A DNA stretch of 64,000 nt. It comes from Bradyrhizobium elkanii WSM2783 (lineage in GTDB: Bacteria > Pseudomonadota > Alphaproteobacteria > Rhizobiales > Xanthobacteraceae). Each line of letters begins with the position of its first letter. The stretch's first letter is position 1. Of the stretch, positions 50,224 through 58,726 are shown piece by piece. The notes beneath the pieces are model-generated. The model saw nothing but the letters and a program-made list of their open reading frames with translations. It did not search any database and had not been told where the DNA came from. Both the position numbers and the translations under genes were made by a program. Location of the stretch: positions 62,001 through 126,000 of the forward strand of contig NZ_AXAP01000009.1 of the NCBI RefSeq assembly GCF_000472865.1. The letters are read 5' to 3'.

Positions 50224-51717
50224 GTGCTGAAATCCGATCGTCTCACCCGCTACGATCATCTCTATATTGGCGGCTCGTGGGTCGCGCCTGAAGACGGCGG
50301 TTTTCTCGAAAGCATCGATCCCTCCACAGCGCGCCCCTGGGCTCGCGTCGCCTTCGGCGGCCCCGGTGATATCGACCGTGCCGTCGCGGCGGCGCGACAA
50401 GCACTGAACGGTCCGTGGGGGCGCATGCCCGGGCACGAGCGCGCGGCGCTGCTGCGCAAGTTCGCTGACCTCTATGCGAAGCGCGCCGCTGATCTTGCGG
50501 TTCTGGAAACAACGGATTCCGGCCGCGCGCTGCGGGAGTCACGTGCCGATATTAGCGGCCACACCTATGGCTATCACTGGTGGGCATCATTGGCGGACAA
50601 GCATTCCGGCCGCACCATTCCATTCGACGACAGTGTGCACGCATTTACGACCCGCGTGCCGGTCGGCGTGGTCGGCGCGATTACGCCATGGAACGTGCCG
50701 CTCATGGCCGCGGCATGGAAGCTCGGTCCGGCACTTGCCGCCGGTTGCACCGTCGTGTTGAAGCCGGCAGAGCAGACGCCGGTCACCTCGCTCGAGCTCG
50801 GAAAATTGTTCGACGAAGCCGGCTTTCCGGCTGGGGTAGTCAACATCGTTCCCGGATACGGGAAGGATGGCGCTGGTGAGCGGCTCGTCACCCACCCGGG
50901 CGTCGACAAGATCGCATTCACCGGCGAGGGCGCGACGGCGAAGGTCATCCTGCGTGCAGGCGCGGACACGATGAAGCGCTTCACTTTCGAGCTTGGCGGC
51001 AAGTCGCCCCATATCATTTTCGCCGACGCCGATCTCGAACAGGCGCTGAACGCGGCCACCAATTCCGCATGGACGCTGTGCGGACAGAGCTGTGCGCTCG
51101 GCTCACGGGTCCTGGTTCAGAGGCCGATCTACGATCAGGTCGTCGCAGAATTTGCGCGCCGCGCGGCTCAGGTGCGGGTCGGTCCTCCGCTGGATGAAGC
51201 CACGCATATGGGTCCCCAGGCGCACGAGGAGCAACTCGCCAAGACACTGTCCTACATCGATATCGGACGGGCCGACGGCGCTGAAGTGGTGACCGGCGGA
51301 GGTCGGCTGAGCGGCGGCGTGCATGGCGACGGCTACTTCGTCCAGCCAACCGTCTTTGCCAACGTCTCCAACGAGATGCGGATCGCTCGCGAGGAGATTT
51401 TTGGCCCCGTGGCCGCGCTGATTCCGTTCGAGGGCGAGGAGCAGGCGATCGCAATCGCGAATGACACCCCGTACGGACTGACGGCCGGCCTTTGGACGCA
51501 GGATATCGGACGCGGCCATCGCGTTTCCAGCCGGATTCGTGCAGGCATGGTGTGGGTGAACACCTACCGTTTCATTCGCTGGTCTACGCCCTATGGCGGT
51601 TTCAAGGGCAGCGGTTGGGGCCGGGAGAATGGTATCGAAGCGCTCGATTCCTATCTCGAAACCCGCACCACGGTGGTCAGCACGACCGGGCGTTTTCCGA
51701 ACGCCTACGCCAACTAA
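50224..51717 (+). CDS. Aldehyde dehydrogenase
   Basis: 497 residues from GTG at 50224, which follows GGAGG; the frame also opens at 50209. Asn157 (ITPWNVP), Glu256 (FELGGKSP) and catalytic Cys290 (CGQSC) match the NAD(P)-dependent ALDH superfamily. It oxidises an aldehyde to its acid in the cytoplasm. It lies downstream of the substrate-binding gene and upstream of the SDR, in one probable operon. The substrate would be fixed by the pathway sensed by the IclR protein. Confidence 0.92.
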   Translation: MLKSDRLTRYDHLYIGGSWVAPEDGGFLESIDPSTARPWARVAFGGPGDIDRAVAAARQALNGPWGRMPGHERAALLRKFADLYAKRAADLAVLETTDSGRALRESRADISGHTYGYHWWASLADKHSGRTIPFDDSVHAFTTRVPVGVVGAITPWNVPLMAAAWKLGPALAAGCTVVLKPAEQTPVTSLELGKLFDEAGFPAGVVNIVPGYGKDGAGERLVTHPGVDKIAFTGEGATAKVILRAGADTMKRFTFELGGKSPHIIFADADLEQALNAATNSAWTLCGQSCALGSRVLVQRPIYDQVVAEFARRAAQVRVGPPLDEATHMGPQAHEEQLAKTLSYIDIGRADGAEVVTGGGRLSGGVHGDGYFVQPTVFANVSNEMRIAREEIFGPVAALIPFEGEEQAIAIANDTPYGLTAGLWTQDIGRGHRVSSRIRAGMVWVNTYRFIRWSTPYGGFKGSGWGRENGIEALDSYLETRTTVVSTTGRFPNAYAN

Positions 51718-51766
51718 AATCAAGCACAGCACCTCTCGTTAAATCCAACAAGAAGAGAAGACGATC

Positions 51767-52537
51767 ATGCGTTTGGCAAACAAGCTCGCGGTGGTAACGG
51801 CCGCCGCATCCGGGATGGGACGTGCCGGTGTCGAGGTTTTCCTGAGGGAAGGGGCCAAGGTCGTCGCCGTCGATATCAACCGCGATGCGCTGGCACAGCT
51901 CTCCGCGGACATGCGTGCCAAGGGCTACACCATCGAAACGCTTCAGGCGGATCTGTCACGGCCGGAAGAAACGCGACGGTCGGTGAACGATGCGGCGGCG
52001 CTATTGGGCGGCATCGACGTGATGTGGGCCCATGCCGGAATTCCCGGCCCGGCCGGCGTGGAGAATCTCGATCTGGCGGCCTATGAAGCCGCGATGGCGC
52101 TCAACGTCACGTCCGCCACATTGGCGGCGGGCGAAGTGATCGGGCATATGCGCAAGCGGGGTGGGGGATCGCTGATCTTCACGGCATCCGTCTCGGGACT
52201 GGTCGGCTCGATGTTCAGCCCGGTCTATTCAGCGGCGAAATTCGCGGTGGTAGGGCTGACCAAATCGTTGGCGCAACGCTTTGCCGCGGACAACGTGCGC
52301 GTCAACGTCGTTTGCCCCGGTCTTGCGGATACACCGATGAAGACCGGCTTCACGGGGCGTTCGGGTGATCCTGCCGAGGCCGCCGCCAATCAGGCGCGCC
52401 TGCTCGCGTCCGTTCCGATGGGACGGCTCTGCAAGGCGGAGGAAGTCGCGCATGCGGCGCTTTGGCTGGCATCGGATGAAGCGTCGTTCGTGACCGGCGT
52501 TGCGCTTCCGATCGATGGCGGATTCACGGCTCGCTGA
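51767..52537 (+). CDS. Short-chain dehydrogenase/reductase
   Basis: 256 residues with the SDR layout: TAAASGMG (11-18), where the first Gly of TGxxxGxG is Ala; the NAG motif is changed to AHAG (near 88); Asn113; catalytic Ser141/143, Tyr154 and Lys158 (YSAAK). Ends GFTAR after the usual ITGVALPIDGG-like segment. Probably oxidises an alcohol or reduces a ketone in the same pathway as the ALDH. GAAGAGAAG precedes its ATG. Confidence 0.92.
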   Translation: MRLANKLAVVTAAASGMGRAGVEVFLREGAKVVAVDINRDALAQLSADMRAKGYTIETLQADLSRPEETRRSVNDAAALLGGIDVMWAHAGIPGPAGVENLDLAAYEAAMALNVTSATLAAGEVIGHMRKRGGGSLIFTASVSGLVGSMFSPVYSAAKFAVVGLTKSLAQRFAADNVRVNVVCPGLADTPMKTGFTGRSGDPAEAAANQARLLASVPMGRLCKAEEVAHAALWLASDEASFVTGVALPIDGGFTAR

Positions 52538-52557
52538 GTGCTGACGATCAGAACGAG

Positions 52558-52587
52558 GGCGGATGGCTTTCGATTGTGCCATCCGCC
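52558..52587 (+). terminator. Hairpin after the SDR gene
   Basis: GGCGGATGGC (52558-52567) and GCCATCCGCC (52578-52587) are perfect 10-bp arms with a 10-base loop. Without a following T-run, it may still end the SDR message before the PLP gene. Confidence 0.5.
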
Positions 52588-52701
52588 GAATTATGCCCGC
52601 ATCGACGGGCTCGATCTGGCCATTCTGGCGTTATAGCCATAGGAGACTTCATACCGCCGTAGACAGGCGCCGGGTAAGGTGTTCCCTCAAAGGAGCGAGC
52701 C

Positions 52702-53979
52702 ATGGTGAAACCGACGAAGACGCGCATTGGCAACCACACCCTGCACCCGGAAACGCTGATGCTGAACTACGGCTACGATCCCCAATTGTCGGAGGGAGCC
52801 GTCAAACCCCCGGTCTTCCTGACCTCGACCTTCGTCTTCAAGACGGCGGAAGATGGCAAGGACTTCTTCGATTTCGTCGCGGGCCGGCGCGAACCTCCGG
52901 AGGGGATGGGCGCGGGCCTGGTCTACTCGCGGTTCAATCATCCCAACAGCGAGATCGTGGAGGACAGGCTCGCCGTCTATGAGCGCACAGAGAATTGTGC
53001 GCTGTTCTCGTCCGGCATGGCCGCGATTTCGACGACGATCCTGGCCTTCGCACGCCCTGGCGATGTGATCCTCCATTCCCAACCGCTGTATGGCGGGACG
53101 GAAACGCTGTTTGCGAACACGCTTGCGAAGCTCTCCATCGGTGCCGTGGGCTTCGCCGATGGCCTCGATGAGGCCGCGATCAGGCACGCGGCGGAGGACG
53201 CCATGCGCAGGGGCCGAGTGACGATGATCTTCATCGAAACCCCGGCAAATCCCACCAATGGCCTGGTCGATATCGCGATGATCCGCCGTATCGCCGAGCT
53301 GATCGGCGTGGTCCAGGGCCACACGCCGATCGTCGCATGCGACAATACGCTGCTCGGGCCGTTGTTTCAGCGGCCGATCGAGCATGGTGCTGATCTCTCC
53401 CTGTACTCGCTGACCAAATATGTCGGAGGCCATTCCGACCTGATCGCCGGTGCTGCGCTCGGTTCAAAAGCTTTGATGAAGGACATCAGGGCGTTGCGAG
53501 GCGCCATCGGCACCCAACTGGATCCCCATTCCTGCTGGATGATCAGCCGGTCGCTCGAAACCCTGAGCCTGCGGATGGAAAAGGCTGACAGAAATGCGCA
53601 CCTTGTGGCGGATTATCTGCGCGATCATCCCAAAGTGGAACGCGTCCATTATCTTGCCCACCACGCCGAGGATTCCGCGGCCGGCCGTCTGTTCGCGAGG
53701 CAATGCAGCGGAGCAGGCTCCACGTTCTCATTCGATATTGTCGGCGGCCAGACGGCTGCATTCAAATTCCTGAATGCGCTGCAAATCCTGAAACTGGCGG
53801 TGAGCCTGGGTGGCACCGAGTCGCTTGCAAGCCATCCCGCTACCATGACCCACTCGGGCGTCCCGTCCGACATCCGTCAAAGGATAGGCGTGCTCGACTC
53901 CACAATCCGGTTGTCTGTTGGCATCGAGCATCCTTCCGATCTGATCGCGGATATCGCGCAAGCTTTGATCGCGGCATAG
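52702..53979 (+). CDS. PLP-dependent cystathionine gamma-synthase family enzyme
   Basis: 425 residues. PLP-binding Lys239 in [11 protein letters not shown], preceded by the ring-binding YSRFNHPN and SSGMAAIS motifs of the Cys/Met metabolism family. Members include cystathionine gamma-synthase, methionine gamma-lyase and O-acetylhomoserine sulfhydrylase; sequence alone does not separate them. The ATG at 52702 follows AAAGGAG. It is preceded by a hairpin and may be monocistronic. Confidence 0.9.
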   Translation: MVKPTKTRIGNHTLHPETLMLNYGYDPQLSEGAVKPPVFLTSTFVFKTAEDGKDFFDFVAGRREPPEGMGAGLVYSRFNHPNSEIVEDRLAVYERTENCALFSSGMAAISTTILAFARPGDVILHSQPLYGGTETLFANTLAKLSIGAVGFADGLDEAAIRHAAEDAMRRGRVTMIFIETPANPTNGLVDIAMIRRIAELIGVVQGHTPIVACDNTLLGPLFQRPIEHGADLSLYSLTKYVGGHSDLIAGAALGSKALMKDIRALRGAIGTQLDPHSCWMISRSLETLSLRMEKADRNAHLVADYLRDHPKVERVHYLAHHAEDSAAGRLFARQCSGAGSTFSFDIVGGQTAAFKFLNALQILKLAVSLGGTESLASHPATMTHSGVPSDIRQRIGVLDSTIRLSVGIEHPSDLIADIAQALIAA

Positions 53980-54139
53980 GTGCGACGCAACGGGAGGCGC
54001 TGGCTCAGCAGCGATGCCGTGCACGTTACGCCTGTAACACGATAGGCCGGTCTCGAAATTATTTCGTATCGCGCGCCCCATAGCGTCTGCAGCGGTCGAC
54101 ATTTCATCGTCGAACGCATTGGTTCGGGGGCAATACAGA

Positions 54140-55090
54140 ATGTTCGAATGGCTCGAGCCCGCGGCGTTGATCGTCATAGCGGGATTGCTGGCATGCTCAG
54201 GTATTCGTAACTGGCGATCGAAGAAACCAATTGTCAAATGGGGCGGAGCAGGTTTGGCGGCTTTGGCTTCCGTCATTGCTTTCTCGATCAGCGTGCTGCT
54301 GACCATCGGGCTATTCAAGCTGCACGCGCGCAGCGCGCCAAGCGTGGACGTGAAGGTTGCAGGGACCGCGGAGCAAATCCGGCGCGGCCAGACGATCGCG
54401 GACAGCTTTTGCAGCGGCTGCCATACCAGGACCGACACGCTCACCGGCGGCGCGGATCTCGGTAAGGATATCTCGTTGCCGATCGGTTCGTTTATAGCCG
54501 CCAACCTCACGCCGGTCGGGCAATTAAGCCGGTGGTCGGACGGCGATATTTTTCGCGCCATTCGCAACGGGGTCGACCCTGAAGGGTATTGGCTGGTCAT
54601 CATGTCCTACACCAACGCCGGAAAGCTGAGCGACGAGGACACCAAGGCGGTGATTGCCTATCTCCGCAGTCTGCCTGCTGCAGGAGAAAAGACGAGAAAT
54701 CCGGCCGATCGTCTCACGATGCTGGGCATCGCGATGTTGGGCGCTGGCATGCTGCCGGCAGGCAAGCCCGTCTCAACAGACCATGTGACCGCGCCACCAA
54801 AAGGCCCCACGTCACGATACGGCGAATATCTCATTTCGTATCAGGATTGCCGTGAATGCCATGGCAAAGATCTGACCGGTGGCAAACCCGGCCAGCTCGC
54901 CCCGCTAGGGCCCGATCTCAATGTCGTCAAGGGGTGGAAATTCCAGGAATTCGTCGCCACCATGCGCACTGGTGTCGATCCGAACGGTCACACCCTCGGC
55001 AATCGGATGCCGTGGCAGCCGATCGGCAGGATGGAAGATGAAGACCTTCGCGCTGTCTATGAGTATCTAACGCATCTGCCCGCAGCCTGA
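54140..55090 (+). CDS. Membrane-anchored diheme cytochrome c
   Basis: 316 residues from ATG at 54140; a TTG at 54119 is an alternative. Two N-terminal membrane helices (about 8-25 and 37-60) and two heme sites, C91-S-G-C94-H95 and C237-R-E-C240-H241, in a periplasmic domain. The heme-domain spacing resembles the alcohol-dehydrogenase-type cytochromes. No partner dehydrogenase or oxidase is adjacent, so its acceptor and donor are unknown. Confidence 0.85.
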   Translation: MFEWLEPAALIVIAGLLACSGIRNWRSKKPIVKWGGAGLAALASVIAFSISVLLTIGLFKLHARSAPSVDVKVAGTAEQIRRGQTIADSFCSGCHTRTDTLTGGADLGKDISLPIGSFIAANLTPVGQLSRWSDGDIFRAIRNGVDPEGYWLVIMSYTNAGKLSDEDTKAVIAYLRSLPAAGEKTRNPADRLTMLGIAMLGAGMLPAGKPVSTDHVTAPPKGPTSRYGEYLISYQDCRECHGKDLTGGKPGQLAPLGPDLNVVKGWKFQEFVATMRTGVDPNGHTLGNRMPWQPIGRMEDEDLRAVYEYLTHLPAA

Positions 55091-55127
55091 ACAATTCCGT
55101 GCGGCGCTCGCATCCTTAGAATGAGGG

Positions 55128-55310
55128 CTAGCTTTTCGGGGTTGAATCCGCGCCCAGCAGTTGGCCGGTCTTGCGGCTGAGAAAATGCAGTCGCGTGCAG
55201 GCAGGGCAGCTTACCGCTGTGAATTCGTTCTGATCGGTATTATCATCCTCGTCCAGGCTGTGCTGAACGTTGAGATGGGTATTGGGGCAGACGAAGATGA
55301 AATGTCTCAT
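55128..55310 (-). CDS. Small zinc-ribbon protein (60 aa)
   Basis: 60 residues from ATG at 55310; the open frame continues upstream to 56045 but only the last 60 residues make sense. Contains Cys8 in FVCPNTH and Cys34-xx-Cys37 in SCPACTRLHF, enough for a small metal-binding fold. Acidic centre (LDEDDNTDQNEF). AAAGAGCGG precedes the start. Function unknown; may bind nucleic acid. Confidence 0.7.
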   Translation of the reverse strand: MRHFIFVCPNTHLNVQHSLDEDDNTDQNEFTAVSCPACTRLHFLSRKTGQLLGADSTPKS

Positions 55311-55553
55311 CCGCTCTTTGTCGAAGATCTGGAATCGGACGATTTGATCTAGCGCAAGGTTTTGGCCCCGCGGAGGCGAAACGCCTCCACGGCCGGTACC
55401 GTCATATGGCGCGCGATCTATCCGGATGGTTTGATCCAGAACAAACGGCGGAGAAAAGCTCCGAGATAGCCTGTCGTCGTTGTTGAATTGTGCGCGGCTA
55501 CGGCCTCGTTCCGCGCCGTTCGGCAGATTGCAGACAGGTACCGGAGGTCCATC

Positions 55554-56000
55554 ATGGCTAAACTCAAGATTCCGCATGACGCCATCGTATTCGTTGGCGA
55601 CGGGCGGAAAGCGCTGTTCCTCCGCAACGAAGGCGATGAGAAATTCCCCAATCTGAAGACCGAGCAGGTCTTTGAGCAGCAAAATTCCTCGACCCATGAT
55701 CAGGGCAGCGAGCGGCCCGGACGCACGAGGAAGCCCGGTTCGGGGCAGCGAAGTACGGTCGAGCCGGTAGACTGGCATGATCTCGAAGAGCATCGGTTCG
55801 CGCGACAGGTGGCGGCCGCCGCCGAGCAGGTCATCCGCAGCAGCAAGGCAAAGGCCCTCGTCGTCGTGGCCCCGCCGCGAACCCTGGCAGAGCTTCGAGT
55901 TGCCTTTCATGCTGACGTGAAACGGCATATCCTGGCCGAGTTCGACAAGGATCTCACCAAGCATCCTGTCGGCGAAATCGAAAGGCATCTGGTTGGATGA
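55554..56000 (+). CDS. Host attachment family protein
   Basis: 148 residues from ATG at 55554 behind CGGAGG. The ordering (IPHDAIVFVGDGRKALFLRNEGDEK... HRFARQVAAAAEQVIRSSKAKALVVVAPPRTLAELR ... GEIERHL) matches the family known as protein required for attachment to host cells, common in rhizobia and agrobacteria. No signal peptide, so it acts in the cytoplasm or is released in another way. It lies among several small genes. Confidence 0.82.
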   Translation: MAKLKIPHDAIVFVGDGRKALFLRNEGDEKFPNLKTEQVFEQQNSSTHDQGSERPGRTRKPGSGQRSTVEPVDWHDLEEHRFARQVAAAAEQVIRSSKAKALVVVAPPRTLAELRVAFHADVKRHILAEFDKDLTKHPVGEIERHLVG

Positions 56001-56063
56001 TCCGCGGGCGATGCCCGCCGATCTTGATGCATAACGTGTTCTCACGCGTCTCTGCGGGAGACA

Positions 56064-56240
56064 ATGATGTCCGCTGTTCCTCGGAAGCGGGGCGCCGAAC
56101 CGGCTGATCAGGCCGATGAAGCGCCCGGCTTGATCGATCAGGATCAGGTTGATGTCGAGCGCGATGAGCCGCTCGGCGAGAATGAGCCGGTCGAACGCGA
56201 TTCCCCTGATGCGCCGGCCTCGCCAGCATTCGAGGAGTGA
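56064..56240 (+). CDS. Acidic small protein (58 aa)
   Basis: 58 residues from ATG at 56064 (or 56067), behind GGGAGA. Very acidic, Pro/Glu/Asp-rich, low hydrophobicity (LIDQDQVDVERDEPLGENEP). Predicted to be disordered. No known family. The ribosome site and placement in a run of small genes are the only supports. Confidence 0.5.
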   Translation: MMSAVPRKRGAEPADQADEAPGLIDQDQVDVERDEPLGENEPVERDSPDAPASPAFEE

Positions 56241-56358
56241 TGTGCATGTGATGCAGTGTGGCTAAGCGTCGCTCGAAATCGTCTGGTCTCTCAGACCTCC
56301 ATGCGGTAAGACGCAACAATTGTTGTGATGCTCGATCCCGCGGATGGAGGTTGGTCCC

Positions 56359-56526
56359 GTGGAGAAATTCATTCACAATCAGAACCTCGCGCTGTTCAAG
56401 AAGAAGCTGAACGATCCTCATATCAGCGAGCCGGAGCGCGACGTCATTCTCAAGCTGTTGGCGGACGAGGAAGCGAAGGAGGGTCCGCTGCTGCGTTCCA
56501 CCCGAGCGGATCGCAAACCGTTCTGA
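56359..56526 (+). CDS. Small protein of unknown function (55 aa)
   Basis: 55 residues from GTG at 56359, which follows GGAGG; an ATG at 56344 lies in the same frame but upstream of that ribosome site. Sequence EKFIHNQNLALFKKKLNDP then SEPERDVILKLLADEEAK is a helical, charged protein of a type common in rhizobia, without a name I can confirm. Likely cytoplasmic. Confidence 0.65.
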   Translation: MEKFIHNQNLALFKKKLNDPHISEPERDVILKLLADEEAKEGPLLRSTRADRKPF

Positions 56527-56732
56527 TCCAACGCAATTTTCCGAAAATCACATCGCGCTTTGGCGCTGCTGCGGAAAGTTTGGGCATGGAAGACCGCGTC
56601 CGATGGTTCCGCGCTAAGCTGGGGATCGGCGTTGCAATTTCAAATCAGCTCATCGCCTATTCGGCTTGCGCGAGATCAACGCGAGGTCTCGCGGGCTGGC
56701 TCAGCTAGCAGAGGAAAAGAGGAGCTACGCGG

Positions 56733-56945
56733 ATGGCGCGCTTCATTGCCCGATTCTACAAAAATGTGCTCGGTGAGAACGGCCAGGTCGGCGATGTCTG
56801 CCAGTGCACGGTGGATCTCGACGTGCCCGACGACGCGCAAGCAGTAGACGCCGCCAAGCAGAAATTCTGCGAGATACACGGGGTTCGTGATTGGACCCTG
56901 CACGCCGATCGGCTGGAGGTGAAGCCGGCCGACTTTCCGTCATAG
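56733..56945 (+). CDS. Small protein with paired cysteines (70 aa)
   Basis: 70 residues from ATG at 56733 behind GAGGAG. Sequence ARFIARFYKNVLGENGQVGD-VCQCTV-DLDVPDDAQAVDAAKQKFCEIHGV. CxC plus a further Cys suggests metal or redox binding. No signal peptide. Function unknown; conserved small ORF. Confidence 0.65.
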   Translation: MARFIARFYKNVLGENGQVGDVCQCTVDLDVPDDAQAVDAAKQKFCEIHGVRDWTLHADRLEVKPADFPS

Positions 56946-56954
56946 GCAGGGAGA

Positions 56955-56992
56955 TACCGGGCTGCGTGCTGCGCACGCATCCCGGAATGACG
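56955..56992. repeat. Fragment of the CGTCATTCCGGG repeat
   Basis: Only the right end (GCGTGCTGCGCACGC, then CATCCCGGAATGACG) of the family at 19725 and 27752. It follows the 70-aa gene. Confidence 0.6.
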
Positions 56993-57013
56993 CTTGCGCT
57001 CGGCTAGGACTCG

Positions 57014-57397
57014 TTACGGGCAGGGATGACGGTAGCCGTCGGTGCCGAGATAGGTGCCTGAGGCGGGATCATAGGAGCGGAAGCGCTGCGCGCAGTAAGC
57101 TTGTGCATTTGCCGCTTGTGCCTGGCTGGATGCAATGGCACCGCCGATGATGGCGCCGGCGGCGAGTCCGCCAAGCACTGCGGCGCCGGTTCCGTATCCA
57201 CGTCCATGTCCATACCCGCGCCGATAACCGTAGTGGCGGTAGCCGGGACCACCATGGTAGCGACGGTATTGCACCTGCTGTACCGAAGACTCCTGTGCCA
57301 CGGGAGACGGCGTCATGGGCGCGGCTCGAACAGGTAGGGATGCCGATATCGTCAGCGCTGTGGCGGCGGCCATCAAGAAAATCCTACGCATGTTCAC
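57014..57397 (-). CDS. BA14K family protein
   Basis: 127 residues from GTG at 57397 or ATG at 57391, with AAGGAGC just upstream. Signal peptide ends SLPVRAAP. A Tyr/Gly/Arg-rich linker is followed by a hydrophobic helix (GAAVLGGLAAGAIIGGAIA) and the BA14K core CAQRFRSYDPASGTYLGTDGYRHPC. BA14K proteins are small immunoreactive surface proteins, first seen in Brucella. A GGAAC-N16-CGTT element lies 34 bp before the start, pointing to general-stress control. Confidence 0.88.
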   Translation of the reverse strand: MNMRRIFLMAAATALTISASLPVRAAPMTPSPVAQESSVQQVQYRRYHGGPGYRHYGYRRGYGHGRGYGTGAAVLGGLAAGAIIGGAIASSQAQAANAQAYCAQRFRSYDPASGTYLGTDGYRHPCP

Positions 57398-57430
57398 GGC
57401 TTGCTCCTTTTCTTGTTAAGTTGGGAACAG

Positions 57431-57455
57431 AACGGCCGTGCTGCCGAACGGTTCC
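57431..57455 (-). promoter_or_regulatory. EcfG-type promoter of the BA14K gene
   Basis: Minus-strand GGAAC (57455-57451), 16 bases, CGTT (57434-57431): an exact match to the EcfG consensus GGAAC-N16/17-CGTT. It sits 34 bp before the GTG. Confidence 0.6.
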
Positions 57456-57591
57456 CGGGACTTCCGCTCGCGACCTCAGAGAGCCGGCGAAGCGTCAAGC
57501 CCCAGTACAAGATTCCGCCCTTGCGGTCATCACAAGATCAGTCGGCCCTCATGCGCGAATATGAAGAACTCCGTTACATCTCTGCCGTGTG

Positions 57592-57618
57592 ATCCGATTC
57601 GGATTCGGATGCTTTTTT
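57592..57618 (+). terminator. Weak intrinsic terminator without a gene
   Basis: ATCCGA (57592-57597) and TCGGAT (57605-57610) form a six-base stem around 7 bases, then GCTTTTTT. It implies a short plus-strand transcript ending here, but no gene was found upstream of it. Confidence 0.4.
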
Positions 57619-57742
57619 GGGCCGAAACCGCCAGTTTTTGCCGAAACTTTCAGCGCGCGTGATCGCGCTCGCCGCGCTACCTAAAAGCGGGCGAGGGAAG
57701 CGCTTCATGGTCGAGGCGGACGCGCGAAGGAGGGTAACCAAC

Positions 57743-58714
57743 ATGCTCGAAGCGGCACGGGTTTCGCAGTCCAGTCTGCCGGTGATCGATATCTCCGGCT
57801 TGTCGTCGTCAAGCCTGTCGGATCGCAAGGCGGTTGCTGCCAAGCTGCGCGCCGCCTGTCTGTACAACGGCTTTTTCTACATCTCGAATCATGGCGTCGA
57901 CGAAAAGCTCGTCGCCGATGTCTTCGCCGAGGCTGCTGCGTTCTTCGATCTATCGCCGGAGATAAAGGCCGAGGTCGACAAGTCGCGCTCGAAAGCCAAT
58001 CGCGGCTATGAGCCGCTGCAGGGCCAGACGCTGGAGCCCGGCGCGCCGCCCGATCTCAAGGAAGGCTACTATGTCGGGCCCGAACATGCGCCTGACGATC
58101 CGCGCGTGCTCGCCGGCATGTTCAATCACGGCGCCAACCAGTGGCCGTCGTCGCGGCCGAACTTCAAGCCGGTGATGGAATCCTATCTCAACGTGATGCT
58201 GGAGCTGTCGGCCCGGATGATGGGTGGCATCGCGCTGTCGCTCGATCTGCCGGAAGATTATTTTAGGGGTTATTGCACCGACGCGATGGCGACCGTGCGG
58301 CTGCTGCACTATCCGCCGCAGCCTGCTGGCGGCAATCCGGACCAGAAGGGCGCCGGCGCGCACACCGATTTCGGCGGGCTGACGCTGTTGCGCCAGGGCG
58401 ATGTCGGCGGCCTGCAGGTCTGGGACCAGGCCTCCGGCGGCTGGATCCACGCCGACCCGGTGCCCGGCACCTATGTCGTCAATCTCGGCGACATGATCGC
58501 GCGCTGGACCAACGACAAATACCGCTCGACGCTGCATCGTGTCGTCAACGTGTCTGGCCGCGAGCGCTATTCGGTGCCGTTCTTCTACACCGGCAACTAC
58601 GCCCACAAGGTCGAATGCATCCCGACCTGCCTTGCACCGGGTGAACAACCGAAATATCCGCCGATCACGGTCGAGGAGCATATGCGCGCCATGTACAAGC
58701 GGACCTACAAGTAG
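57743..58714 (+). CDS. Fe(II)/2-oxoglutarate-dependent dioxygenase, isopenicillin N synthase type
   Basis: 323 residues from ATG at 57743 behind GGAGGG; the frame extends to 57617 without support. Iron ligands His207, Asp209 (AHTDFGGLT) and His265 (TLHRVVN), with Arg275 in RYSVPFF for 2-oxoglutarate. It hydroxylates or desaturates a small molecule using O2 and 2-oxoglutarate. It is followed 12 bp later by an alpha/beta hydrolase and then a molybdenum hydroxylase trio, so it may belong to the same catabolic route. Confidence 0.92.
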   Translation: MLEAARVSQSSLPVIDISGLSSSSLSDRKAVAAKLRAACLYNGFFYISNHGVDEKLVADVFAEAAAFFDLSPEIKAEVDKSRSKANRGYEPLQGQTLEPGAPPDLKEGYYVGPEHAPDDPRVLAGMFNHGANQWPSSRPNFKPVMESYLNVMLELSARMMGGIALSLDLPEDYFRGYCTDAMATVRLLHYPPQPAGGNPDQKGAGAHTDFGGLTLLRQGDVGGLQVWDQASGGWIHADPVPGTYVVNLGDMIARWTNDKYRSTLHRVVNVSGRERYSVPFFYTGNYAHKVECIPTCLAPGEQPKYPPITVEEHMRAMYKRTYK

Positions 58715-58726
58715 TCCGTCGCCGCC

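Larger units (their letters stand above)
57398..57742. other. Divergent intergenic region, BA14K to dioxygenase
   Basis: 345 bp. Holds the EcfG-like promoter (57431-57455) for the minus gene and a terminator-like hairpin with TTTTTT at 57592-57618. The plus-strand ORF 57401-57592 is not convincing as a protein. The dioxygenase ribosome site (GGAGGGTAA) is at the right end. Confidence 0.5.

Noticed and set aside
52538-52701. SAM-II or similar riboswitch before the PLP enzyme
   Set aside because: Searched because methionine-related genes in this group can have one. Only a simple hairpin (52558-52587) is present and no SAM-II core was recognised.
38667-53979. tRNA-Tyr attachment site repeat
   Set aside because: A second copy of the tRNA 3' end was looked for downstream; none was seen and there is no integrase.
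57401-57592. 63-codon ORF starting TTG
   Set aside because: Poor start, no family, overlaps the EcfG-like promoter of the BA14K gene; only the following hairpin is retained as an observation.
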